Source: Bifidobacterium sp. ESL0769 (lineage in GTDB: Bacteria > Actinomycetota > Actinomycetes > Actinomycetales > Bifidobacteriaceae). Taken from it: a stretch of 64,000 nt of DNA. The notes under the pieces were generated by a model, which had not been told where the DNA came from, ran no database searches, and saw only the letters and a list, made by a program, of their open reading frames with translations. This document shows positions 48,262-56,344 of the stretch, piece after piece (the first letter of the stretch is position 1; the number at the start of each line of letters is the position of its first letter). The DNA is taken from positions 372,001-436,000 of the forward strand of contig NZ_CP113918.1 in assembly GCF_029395495.1 (NCBI RefSeq), read 5' to 3'. Position numbers and translations under genes: made by a program.

Positions 48262-48574
48262 TGCACTTTTCTGGCATTGCTGTCAGAAAAGTGCATTTTG
48301 CTTTCCGTGGTATGCATGTTCCCGATGCTGTTGCTGTGAAGGTGCACTTTTCCGACGCTACTGTCTGAAAAGTGCGTTCTGGCTTGGGTAAAACGCACTT
48401 ATCTGACGCCACTGTCGCAGAGGTGCATTTGCTCTAAAGTGCATGTTTGTGACGCTGCCATCAGAAGAGTGCAAGTAAGGTTCACTAGGATGCACATTTG
48501 TGGCGCGAGCGTAGGAAAAGTGCACTTTGGCTCAGCTAGGATGCACTTTTTCGCGGTCACGCCAGAATGATGCA
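48262..48574. repeat. Tandem array of seven 34-nt imperfect palindromes
   Basis: Units at 48262-48295, 48313-48346, 48343-48376, 48394-48427, 48440-48473, 48491-48524 and 48542-48574; six are 34 nt and the last is 33. Approximate consensus arms are TGCACTTTTCTGAC and GTCAGAAAAGTGCA around a 6-base centre such as GCTACT. Unit starts are mostly 51 apart. Most spacers are 17 nt and also related (TTTGGCT..AGGTAGGA type). Units 2 and 3 share one TGCA. The array fills the space between two convergent genes (47250-48224 plus; 48586-49212 minus). Confidence 0.9.
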
Positions 48575-48585
48575 CCAGCAGTCGT

Positions 48586-49212
48586 CTATTCGTGTCGATT
48601 ACGACCGTAGATCTGCTCGAAGTGTGGGCCCTGTTCGGCCAGCTCGTGGTCGAAGTCCTCGCTCCAGGTCGCAAACGGTTTTCCAGCGAGCCCGTCGTTG
48701 GAAAACCGTGCCTGATCGGTGATTTCGGTGATGCAGAAGTCAGGAATAATAAGGTTTGTCACCGGCCTCGAACGCTTGGCTTCAGCTACCACGAGCGGCG
48801 CGTTCGATCCGCCGAACACATCGATGTCCCAGCCGTCCTCACCGATCCATGCCGCGAAACGGTTCTTGATGATGACCTGGCCGCCGCGCTTGATGAGCTC
48901 GGCTGCGATATTGGCGTCGATTTCGCGCTCGGCCTCGTAGCGTGTGCCGCCCACGGACGGGCCTTTGATGGCGACGGATGCCTCGGTGAAGCTGTCCCGA
49001 TATTGGTCGAGCACCGCCATCGCATCGGTGTCGGCGTTCATCCCGATGCGGACTTTCCGGCTGATGAGTCGCACGCGCAGCGCATAGTTGTCGGAATGAA
49101 CGTAGTAACTCTGCACGATAAGCGTTGGCGCGCTGCCGTCATCGAGTTCTGCGGGCATGGTCCGGCAGAAGAACCGCCGGTCGAATTCGAAGTCGTTCAT
49201 TTCAGGAGACAT
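48586..49212 (-). CDS. CYTH-domain protein
   Basis: Probable member of the CYTH triphosphate tunnel family. The N-terminus F-E-F-D-R-R-F-F replaces the usual E-x-E-x-K opening. Further alternating acidic/basic strands follow: Y-A-L-R-V-R-L-I-S, Y-E-A-E-R-E-I, D-I-D-V-F-G, L-V-V-A-E-A-K and C-I-T-E-I-T-D, in the order expected. The usual first Glu is changed to Phe/Asp, so catalytic competence is uncertain. 208 residues. The start could also be the second ATG (49200). Substrates in the family include tripolyphosphate and thiamine triphosphate; none can be assigned here. Confidence 0.7.
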   Translation of the reverse strand: MSPEMNDFEFDRRFFCRTMPAELDDGSAPTLIVQSYYVHSDNYALRVRLISRKVRIGMNADTDAMAVLDQYRDSFTEASVAIKGPSVGGTRYEAEREIDANIAAELIKRGGQVIIKNRFAAWIGEDGWDIDVFGGSNAPLVVAEAKRSRPVTNLIIPDFCITEITDQARFSNDGLAGKPFATWSEDFDHELAEQGPHFEQIYGRNRHE

Positions 49213-49492
49213 ATTCCAAGTCTAGACGAGATGGCGGCATTGTGCACTTGTTTGTGCATATATGCGATTCGGAACGGCAGAAATTTGTGGAAATGAATAT
49301 TCCCGAGTGTTTCGTGTGCATATGTATTCGTACGGCGGCGCAAAGTCATGCGGCATTGGTGTTGATACACAATTGTTTGGCTGTCTTGCAAGCAGGTCGT
49401 TAAAGCGTGTGACATGCTTGGCAAACCAATCAGCGATGCCGTCGAGGCCACGCCGTTGGTCGGCTGAGGTGCTATGCTTTAAACCGTTGTTT
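49213..49492. other. Spacer before tRNA-Arg, no gene seen
   Basis: Upstream regions of the CYTH gene (minus strand) and tRNA-Arg (plus strand). A short T-rich CTATGCTTTAAACCG just before the tRNA could be its promoter -10 region. No open frame has a good ribosome site. Confidence 0.35.
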
Positions 49493-49566
49493 GGGTCCGT
49501 AGCTCAGCTGGATAGAGCGTTCGCCTCCGGAGCGAAAGGTCGCGGGTTCGAATCCCGTTGGGCCCA
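49493..49566 (+). tRNA. tRNA-Arg (CCG)
   Basis: 74-nt cloverleaf without encoded CCA. Acceptor GGGTCCG with TGGGCCC, anticodon stem around GCCTCCGGAGC (anticodon CCG), T-arm GGGTTCGAATCCC. It lies between the CYTH gene and the hypothetical membrane protein. Confidence 0.95.
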
Positions 49567-49637
49567 CAAAGTCAGCAAAGTGTACGCTGTTGTATAATGA
49601 TTTTTAGTCTTTTAAAATACCAGGATGGGCTTCAGCA

Positions 49638-51725
49638 ATGAAATCAGGCAGTGTCAAAGATGTGCGGTCGGGAAATCGGATAGCCGCAATAAAGCGTTAT
49701 TTTCAAAATGCTGATATTCTTGCAAGGCCACTTCAACTGATTCGGCGATTGCTGGTACTGGCGAGCGGTGTTTTTGGGCTGTTTTGCGCCGTCATGACGC
49801 TCGTTTTTGCTGTTGTCAGTCCGCTGAATATTTTGTCTAGAGTCATGCTCGTTCTTCTTGGTGTGATGTCGGTTTTTCTGCTGTGTTATGCCATATTTAT
49901 GGCTATTTTCAGGGCTACCTTACCAATCAGCGCGCTTGTAAAGACGTTCGGCGTGCCAGCTATCTTGCTCGGTTTGCTCCTAGTGTTAGCGGCAACGATT
50001 TTCGACAGGTCCCATACTCAGAACCTACGGATCGTTGACAACGAGAATTTCAGCATAACGCTTGGCGTCCTTCCCGCAGTGTTTACATTGCTGGCCGTGG
50101 TCCTGTCCTTCAAGCTCCACAACGGATACTATCGCGCGAGTGCGGGGACACAGTGGGAACACGGAAACGAGCATCAGGCTAATAGCGTTATCGCTATGGA
50201 ACACGGAAACGGGCGGCAGATTGATAACGCAAATGCTTTGAAGTCTAGGAACGGCGTTTCAGTTGGTTCGGTTTCTATTGGCGGTGTTGCAGCGCTGGAT
50301 CGAAAGAACGGCGACGCGAGCGAATCCAACTCGCCAGAATTGCCGGATAAGGCCGATTCGCCGCAACTCGCTCAAATCGCAAATTCCCCAAATGCCAGAG
50401 TCTCCGTCGAGTCCGGCCAGTCCCATATCCTTTCCAAACTCAATGCCAAACGAGATTGGTTGGCCACCTTGCAAAGTGCAGCGAAAGTCAGAGGGTATCG
50501 CGTCTTGCTAGGTGACCAGTTTATTGATTGTCTTCCCGAGGGAGTTGATTCCTCGGCTGGTTCGGCTGATTCCGTTGGATCAACCAGTCCAACCGGCCCA
50601 ACCAACCCGTCTGTTGAAAGCGCAACTGCCACCAAACGTCGGGATTCATATCGTCTGCTATACGAGGGTGGCAGGTATCGCATTGCTCGTTTGCGACCTG
50701 AGTCCGACAACTCAACGGGAGAACTTGCTAATTTTCTAAATCCGACGAGCGCCGTCTTTTATATGGTGCTGCTGATGGAAGATCCCCGGGCTTCAAGACC
50801 TGCTGCGATATCAAACCTTGCTGAGACTTATCGTGGCGAGGAATGGAAGGTGCCCGAACGGGTGGCGGATGTTATCTCGTCCGAATATTTCAGCTGCGGC
50901 AAAATACTGCCTGGGCGCGTGTGCGTGGGCAAAAGCGACGGGCTTTGGTATGTAGTGTATTGCGATTCCATATCCAATATCAAAAGCGGTTACTACCCGA
51001 CCCAGCCTTGCAAGACCTATCCACAGGCCTTGCAGAGAATGGCGGATATGGCTTGGTCGTTGCAGCGTTCTGTTTCCTTGGCCAGAGAACTGGACATGTC
51101 CTATTCATACGATGCCGAACAATCCACGGCAATGTTCATTTCCGGGCAGTCGAGGCGTTCGGCTTACGACGGCCTGCCAACGCTCTATGTCCCGACTTTC
51201 AGGCTTGGCAAGAAGGTTGCGGCGATTGGCGGCGACAATGGTGCACTCGCTCATGGTGACTGGAGCGATATTTTCTATACAGACGAAAACTCGGAAGGGC
51301 TTTGCGGACAGAATGCGGGAGGCACGAAATACCGGCCCTCGCGCATGGTGGTTTTCGAGTTTGCTTTGCTCTGCTTCGGTACGGCGCTGTTCCTAGTTGG
51401 TTTCGCGCTGATATTCGCCATCGATGTGCGCGATGAAAGAGCAGGGGCGATTGCTGCGGTTTGTTTGGCGATTCAGGCCTTGCTGTTCGTCGTTTCCGGT
51501 ATTTCGCTGATTGCATTGGTGCAACGGCTCAGTGAGGGCGGCTATCGTTTCTTGCGGATTTCGGCAACTACGTTGATGGTTGTTTCACTGCTCTTCTTGG
51601 TTCTTTTACTGGTTCAGCACAACCAATTCGCCCTTTGTGCGGTTTTTGGCTTAGCTATGGCGCCTATGGCGATTGGCTCCGTCTCTTCGATGGTCAAGAA
51701 GTCAGACAAACAAGCAAAGTCCTAA
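49638..51725 (+). CDS. Hypothetical membrane protein, 695 residues
   Basis: Not recognised. N-terminal block of four or so membrane helices (about 35-165), a central soluble region (about 170-565), and a C-terminal block of four helices (about 570-685). The central region begins with a degenerate repeat (E-H-G-N-E-H and E-H-G-N-G-R). It also contains a Ser/Thr/Pro-rich loop (about 305-335) and several Cys and Tyr-rich stretches such as G-L-W-Y-V-V-Y-C-D. No ribosome site stands out before the ATG. It follows tRNA-Arg by 72 bases; the AAAAGTTT repeat array lies just downstream. Confidence 0.75.
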   Translation: MKSGSVKDVRSGNRIAAIKRYFQNADILARPLQLIRRLLVLASGVFGLFCAVMTLVFAVVSPLNILSRVMLVLLGVMSVFLLCYAIFMAIFRATLPISALVKTFGVPAILLGLLLVLAATIFDRSHTQNLRIVDNENFSITLGVLPAVFTLLAVVLSFKLHNGYYRASAGTQWEHGNEHQANSVIAMEHGNGRQIDNANALKSRNGVSVGSVSIGGVAALDRKNGDASESNSPELPDKADSPQLAQIANSPNARVSVESGQSHILSKLNAKRDWLATLQSAAKVRGYRVLLGDQFIDCLPEGVDSSAGSADSVGSTSPTGPTNPSVESATATKRRDSYRLLYEGGRYRIARLRPESDNSTGELANFLNPTSAVFYMVLLMEDPRASRPAAISNLAETYRGEEWKVPERVADVISSEYFSCGKILPGRVCVGKSDGLWYVVYCDSISNIKSGYYPTQPCKTYPQALQRMADMAWSLQRSVSLARELDMSYSYDAEQSTAMFISGQSRRSAYDGLPTLYVPTFRLGKKVAAIGGDNGALAHGDWSDIFYTDENSEGLCGQNAGGTKYRPSRMVVFEFALLCFGTALFLVGFALIFAIDVRDERAGAIAAVCLAIQALLFVVSGISLIALVQRLSEGGYRFLRISATTLMVVSLLFLVLLLVQHNQFALCAVFGLAMAPMAIGSVSSMVKKSDKQAKS

Positions 51726-51738
51726 AGCTCGCCGAGCA

Positions 51739-51888
51739 GAAAAGTTTTCAATATACTTTCAACCGTCTGTCAATTATCGAAAAGTTTTAACTGTACTTTA
51801 AACTATCCGTTCTGCCGCCAAAAGTTTTCAGCACACTTTAAACTTTTCTGATTTTCATGGAAAGTTGTAAGTATAAGTGAAACTTTTC
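51739..51888. repeat. Four tandem imperfect palindromes at an exact 40-nt period
   Basis: Units 51739-51768, 51779-51808, 51819-51848 and 51859-51888. Core arms are AAAAGTTT and AAACTTTT around a 12-base centre. Unit 3 has perfect arms; units 1 and 2 have a decayed right arm and unit 4 a decayed left arm. The array sits between the hypothetical membrane gene and argS, about 140 bases before the argS start. It is unrelated in sequence to the array at 48262. Confidence 0.85.
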
Positions 51889-52029
51889 GTGTTATCTTTT
51901 TAGATTTTGGGATGAAAGATATTAGGATTTCCTAGTAAACGGCTCCCAACGAAATCTCTATTCCTTGGATTGGCACCTGCCATTTGGTTGAAGTTCTGTT
52001 GGTTCACTCGGCACGCTAGACTGTGGAAC

Positions 52030-53940
52030 ATGAATCCTGAAGCGTTAAGTGAACTTATTTCTGATATTGCACATGAGTTGGTTTCGGCGGGAGATGCCGG
52101 TGAACTGACCGTTGATCTGATTCCGGCGGTTGAAAAGCTGGCGGTTATGCGGCCGAAAGACCGTGCGCATGGCGACTGGTCGTCGAATGTGGCGATGCAG
52201 CTGGCGAAGAAGGCCGGGATGAAGCCGCGCAATCTGGCCGAGGCGTTTGCGGCGAAGCTGCGGGACGCGGATGGAATCGCTTCCGTTGAGGTGGCCGGGC
52301 CCGGATTCATTAACATCACGCTTGATTCCGCTTCGGCGGCGGCTGTGGTTTCGCAAATTCTTGAGCAGGGCATTGAGATGGAGCCGGTCGATAAAGGTGT
52401 CGAGGTTTGGAAGGGCAAGGACAGCGATACTGAAGCTGCTGGAACTGAGACTGAAGCGAAGACCGTCCATTCCACCAAGTTCGGTCTGAACGACCACTTG
52501 GGTGGCAAGACGCTCAACCTCGAATTCGTCTCAGCTAATCCGACCGGCCCGATTCACATCGGCGGCGTACGTTGGGCTGCGACCGGTGATTCCATGGCCC
52601 GCGTGCTCGAAGCCAACGGCGCCAAGGTGGTGCGTGAATACTACTTCAACGATCACGGTGAGCAGATTAACCGCTTTGCCAAGTCGCTCGTCGCCGCGGC
52701 TCACGGTGAGGAAACTCCGTCTGACGGTTACAAAGGGACCTATATCAACGAAATTGCCGACCGCGTGATCGCTGAAGCCAAGGTCGACGATATTGATGTG
52801 CTGAACCTGCCGCGCGTTGATGGCGGCAAAGACAAGGACGGCAACGACTTGGGCGAGGGGGATTCTGAGCAGCGCGAGGAGTTCCGCAAGCGCGCGGTGC
52901 CGATGATGTTCGCCGAAATCCAGCAGTCCATGAAGGATTTCCGCGTCAATTTCGACGTGTGGTTCCACGAGAACAGTTTGTATCAGGACGGTGCCGTGAA
53001 GGAAGCCATCGCCAAGCTGCGCGAGCAGGGTGACATCTACGAGAAGGACGGGGCCACTTGGTTCGCCTCCACCAAGCACGGCGACGACAAGGACCGCGTC
53101 ATCATCAAGTCCAACGGCGAGTATGCCTACTTTGCCGCCGACATCGCCTACTACTATAACAAGCGTCACCGCGCGGGCAAACCTTCCGCGCCGGCCGACA
53201 TTGCGATTTACATGCTCGGTGCTGACCACCATGGCTACATCGGCCGCATGATGGCGATGTGCGCCGCATTCGGCGACAAGCCCGGCGAGAACATGCAGAT
53301 TCTTATCGGCCAGATGGTCAACGTGATGAAGGACGGCAAGGCCGTGCGCATGTCCAAGCGCGCTGGCAACGTCGTTACCATCGACGATCTGGTGGAGGCC
53401 GTTGGCGTGGATGCCGCGCGTTACTCGCTCGCCCGCACGGACTACAACACCAGCGTCGACATCGACCTCGACGTGCTTGCCTCGCACACCAACGAGAACC
53501 CTGTGTATTACGTGCAGTACGCGCATGCTCGCAGCTGCAATGTCGATCGCAATGCCGAAGCCGCCAAGATTGACGCGAATCTCGTCGATCTGTCGCTGCT
53601 CGACACCCCCGCCGACGGCGAAGTGCTCGGTGCGTTGGCCCAGTGGCCGTCCGTGGTTTCGGATGCCGGCGACCTGCGCGCCCCGCACAAGATCGCGCAC
53701 TATCTTGAAACACTCGCCGGTACGTACCACAAGTGGTACAACCTTGAGCGTGTGGTGCCGATGGACCTTACGGACCTTGAAGCCCGTGAAAAGGATGCTG
53801 CGAAACTCGAGGCCGCACGTATCGCCAAGAATCCTGAACCGGCCCGTGCTGCAGCCCGTCTGCAGTTGAACGACGCCGTCCAGCGCGTCATCGCCTCCGG
53901 CCTTGCGATGCTCGGTGTCACCGCACCCGACAAGATGTGA
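52030..53940 (+). CDS. argS: Arginine--tRNA ligase
   Basis: Class I synthetase for tRNA-Arg. The N-terminal Arg-specific domain is followed by the HIGH-type motif S-A-N-P-T-G-P-I-H-I-G, and the class I KMSKS equivalent is K-A-V-R-M-S-K-R-A-G-N. The C-terminal DALR anticodon domain contains Y-V-Q-Y-A-H-A-R. It is 636 residues from the ATG at 52030; an open frame from 51970 lacks support. A short Asp/Glu/Thr-rich insert occurs near residues 130-155. A terminator follows. Confidence 0.97.
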   Translation: MNPEALSELISDIAHELVSAGDAGELTVDLIPAVEKLAVMRPKDRAHGDWSSNVAMQLAKKAGMKPRNLAEAFAAKLRDADGIASVEVAGPGFINITLDSASAAAVVSQILEQGIEMEPVDKGVEVWKGKDSDTEAAGTETEAKTVHSTKFGLNDHLGGKTLNLEFVSANPTGPIHIGGVRWAATGDSMARVLEANGAKVVREYYFNDHGEQINRFAKSLVAAAHGEETPSDGYKGTYINEIADRVIAEAKVDDIDVLNLPRVDGGKDKDGNDLGEGDSEQREEFRKRAVPMMFAEIQQSMKDFRVNFDVWFHENSLYQDGAVKEAIAKLREQGDIYEKDGATWFASTKHGDDKDRVIIKSNGEYAYFAADIAYYYNKRHRAGKPSAPADIAIYMLGADHHGYIGRMMAMCAAFGDKPGENMQILIGQMVNVMKDGKAVRMSKRAGNVVTIDDLVEAVGVDAARYSLARTDYNTSVDIDLDVLASHTNENPVYYVQYAHARSCNVDRNAEAAKIDANLVDLSLLDTPADGEVLGALAQWPSVVSDAGDLRAPHKIAHYLETLAGTYHKWYNLERVVPMDLTDLEAREKDAAKLEAARIAKNPEPARAAARLQLNDAVQRVIASGLAMLGVTAPDKM

Positions 53941-53956
53941 CGCTCAAATATATAGC

Positions 53957-53999
53957 AAATCGGTCACGTTTTCCATTGTGGAATAACGCGACCGATTTT
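53957..53999 (+). terminator. argS terminator
   Basis: AAATCGGTCACGTT (53957-53970) pairs, with one bulged mismatch, with AACGCGACCGATTT (53984-53997), followed by TTT. Confidence 0.8.
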
Positions 54000-54051
54000 T
54001 GTAGGTGTCGGATATCGTGAATGTGCGGAGAACAAAACAAAGGAGAGAACG

Positions 54052-54462
54052 ATGGCCAACGAAGGCATCAAATTCACAGACGAAAAAAGTTTCACGCAGG
54101 GTCAGGTCGAGCGTCTCTTCCTTTCCGTCGACTGGGTTTCCGGGAAATATCCGGAACGTTTATACAAGGCTCTGATAGGTTCCTCCACGGTCTTTTCGGC
54201 GTGGGACGGCGACAGGCTTGTCGGTTTGGTTCGTGTGCTCGATGACACCTCGATGATGGCCTATATGCATTACGTATTGGTTGATCCCGAATATCAGGGG
54301 CAGGGCATCGCCGGCCACATGGTCGAGATGGTCAAGCAGCGTTACGCCGATTACTTCTACATCGAGGTCATGCCGGAGGAAAGCAAAAACGCGACGTTCT
54401 ATCAAAAGCATGGCTTCAAAATCATGCCGGATGGCGTCGCCATGCAGATTTGCAATGGCTGA
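54052..54462 (+). CDS. GNAT-family N-acetyltransferase
   Basis: 136-residue acyl-CoA-dependent acetyltransferase. Motif A is V-D-P-E-Y-Q-G-Q-G-I-A-G-H-M (acetyl-CoA pyrophosphate binding), and the late F-Y-Q-K-H-G-F motif is typical. The substrate is unknown. The AAAGGAGAGAACG site fixes the start. It is probably a single-gene unit between argS and lysA. Confidence 0.92.
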   Translation: MANEGIKFTDEKSFTQGQVERLFLSVDWVSGKYPERLYKALIGSSTVFSAWDGDRLVGLVRVLDDTSMMAYMHYVLVDPEYQGQGIAGHMVEMVKQRYADYFYIEVMPEESKNATFYQKHGFKIMPDGVAMQICNG

Positions 54463-54630
54463 ATGCCTGTTTGCCGAACCTGTACTATTTAGCGTTTTCT
54501 GCGTGCCGGTTTTTGTGTGACCACCATAAACGAATCCTCAAATTGAGATAATTCCGGCATTTTCATTGCATCTCGCTATCGTTATGTACAGCTTAAAAAT
54601 ACTGTGACAGACGAAAAAAAGAGGCGGATT

Positions 54631-56247
54631 ATGGGCATCACTCCGATTTGGCCGGAAGCGACGGCGTTCAACAATGATGGCGAACTGACGTTCCACGGGC
54701 ACAGCGCAGCCTCGTTGCTGGACGAGTTCGGTTCGCCGCTTTACCTGATTGATACCGACGAAGTGCGCGCCCGTGCGCAAAAATTCGTCGCTGCCGCCGC
54801 AAAAGCCTTTAATACCAACACCACCCACGTCAGTTTTGCGGGCAAGGCATTCCTTTCGAAGGAAGTCGTGCGCATCGTCACGCAGGCCGGCATGCACGTC
54901 GACACCTGTTCGATGGGGGAGATCAAGATTGCGCTCGCGGCCGGTGCTCCGGGTCGCAGACTCGTGCTGCACGGCAACAACAAATCTGACGAGGAGATTG
55001 AGCTGGCCATCAAAGAGGGCTTCTCAAAGATTGTCGTCGATTCGCCGGACGAACCCGCCCGTATCGCCGCCATCGCGCATCGCCTGGGCAAGCGAGCACG
55101 CGTGATGCTGCGCGTCACCTCCGGCATCCACGCCGGTGGTCACGAATATATTTCCACCGCGCACGAGGACCAGAAATTCGGTGTGCCACTGCTACCGGCC
55201 GGTGTCGGAGCGGAAATCCTTGATATTCTTGCCAAGCTCGGCAATGAGAAAAACAAGTCGAGCGCTGGAACTGCCGGTGATTCCGCTTCGTCGGCCTCAG
55301 CATCGGCGAATACTCCGTACAAGCCCAAGCTCGATTATTCCGTCAAATATCCCTACGATACCAGCCATGTCAAGGTCTCCGACGAAGACCGCGAACTTGC
55401 CGAAGCCATGAACGCCGTGGCGGACGGGCCGGCGCTCGCCGTGCTCAAAGACATTTACAAGCGTCAGGAAGACCTCGAACTGGTTGGCATCCATTCGCAT
55501 ATCGGCTCGCAGATCCACGACGCGAACGCCTTCATCGAGGCCGCGCGCCGCATGATGCTCCTGCGCAAGACCTTCTACGCCACCGATGCCTACACGATGC
55601 CGGAGGTCGACTTGGGCGGCGGCTATTCCGTGGCCTACACCGATGCCGAGGATTCCATGGACATCGACGCGGAACTCGGCCGTCTCGCACAAGCCGTCAC
55701 CTCGATCAACAAGGCTCTCGGCATGCCGGCTCCAGTCATTTCCTTCGAGCCTGGCCGCTGGATCGTCGCCCCCGCAGGCGTCACGCTCTACCGCGTCGGC
55801 ACCATCAAGCGCGTCGCGCTGCCGGAAGGCACGAAAGATGAAGCCGGCAATCCGATTGACGAACGCACCTACGTTTCGGTCGACGGCGGCATGAGCGACA
55901 ACATCCGTCCGGCGCTCTACGACGCGGATTACACGGCCCTGCTCGCCAACCGCGATTGCGGCGGGGCGAAAGACGAAAACGGCAATCTCAAGGATTCCAT
56001 GCTTGCCCGGGTGGTCGGCATGCACTGCGAATCCGGCGACATCCTCGTCCATGAGTGCCGCCTTCCCCGCGACCTCAAGCGTGGCGACATTCTCGCCGTC
56101 CCGGTCACCGGCGCCTACGGCCGCACGATGGCCAGCAACTACAACCAGGCGCTCATCCCCGCCGTGGTCGCCGTCAGCGACAAAGACGCCCATCTCATGC
56201 TGCGCCGCCAAACCATCGATGACCTCCTTTCCCTCGACGTGAGCTGA
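54631..56247 (+). CDS. lysA: Diaminopimelate decarboxylase
   Basis: PLP enzyme making lysine from meso-diaminopimelate. The PLP Lys is in F-A-G-K-A-F-L. H-I-G-S-Q-I, D-L-G-G-G-Y and the G-M-H-C-E-S-G-D-I-L active-site segment from the other subunit are present. The ATG at 54631 is preferred (AGAGGCGG site); the GTG at 54604 has no support. At 538 residues it is about 100 longer than usual. Much of the excess is a Ser/Ala/Asn/Thr-rich insert at about 205-240 plus a neighbouring hydrophilic stretch. It begins a run of aspartate-pathway genes (lysA, hom, thrB). Confidence 0.95.
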   Translation: MGITPIWPEATAFNNDGELTFHGHSAASLLDEFGSPLYLIDTDEVRARAQKFVAAAAKAFNTNTTHVSFAGKAFLSKEVVRIVTQAGMHVDTCSMGEIKIALAAGAPGRRLVLHGNNKSDEEIELAIKEGFSKIVVDSPDEPARIAAIAHRLGKRARVMLRVTSGIHAGGHEYISTAHEDQKFGVPLLPAGVGAEILDILAKLGNEKNKSSAGTAGDSASSASASANTPYKPKLDYSVKYPYDTSHVKVSDEDRELAEAMNAVADGPALAVLKDIYKRQEDLELVGIHSHIGSQIHDANAFIEAARRMMLLRKTFYATDAYTMPEVDLGGGYSVAYTDAEDSMDIDAELGRLAQAVTSINKALGMPAPVISFEPGRWIVAPAGVTLYRVGTIKRVALPEGTKDEAGNPIDERTYVSVDGGMSDNIRPALYDADYTALLANRDCGGAKDENGNLKDSMLARVVGMHCESGDILVHECRLPRDLKRGDILAVPVTGAYGRTMASNYNQALIPAVVAVSDKDAHLMLRRQTIDDLLSLDVS

Positions 56248-56344
56248 AAATATTCGTCTTGCGTCAGGTGTCGGATTCATTACCTAGGATTGGTGAGTCT
56301 ACATAATTGGGATGCAATAAAAGCGGTTGAAACGGGAGAGCGGT

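Noticed and set aside
48262..48574. CRISPR array
   Set aside because: The 34-nt units are imperfect palindromes with considerable decay, the intervening 17-nt segments are also similar to each other, and no cas gene is near.
52531..53730. 399-codon minus-strand open frame opposite argS
   Set aside because: Antisense shadow; argS motifs are complete on the plus strand.
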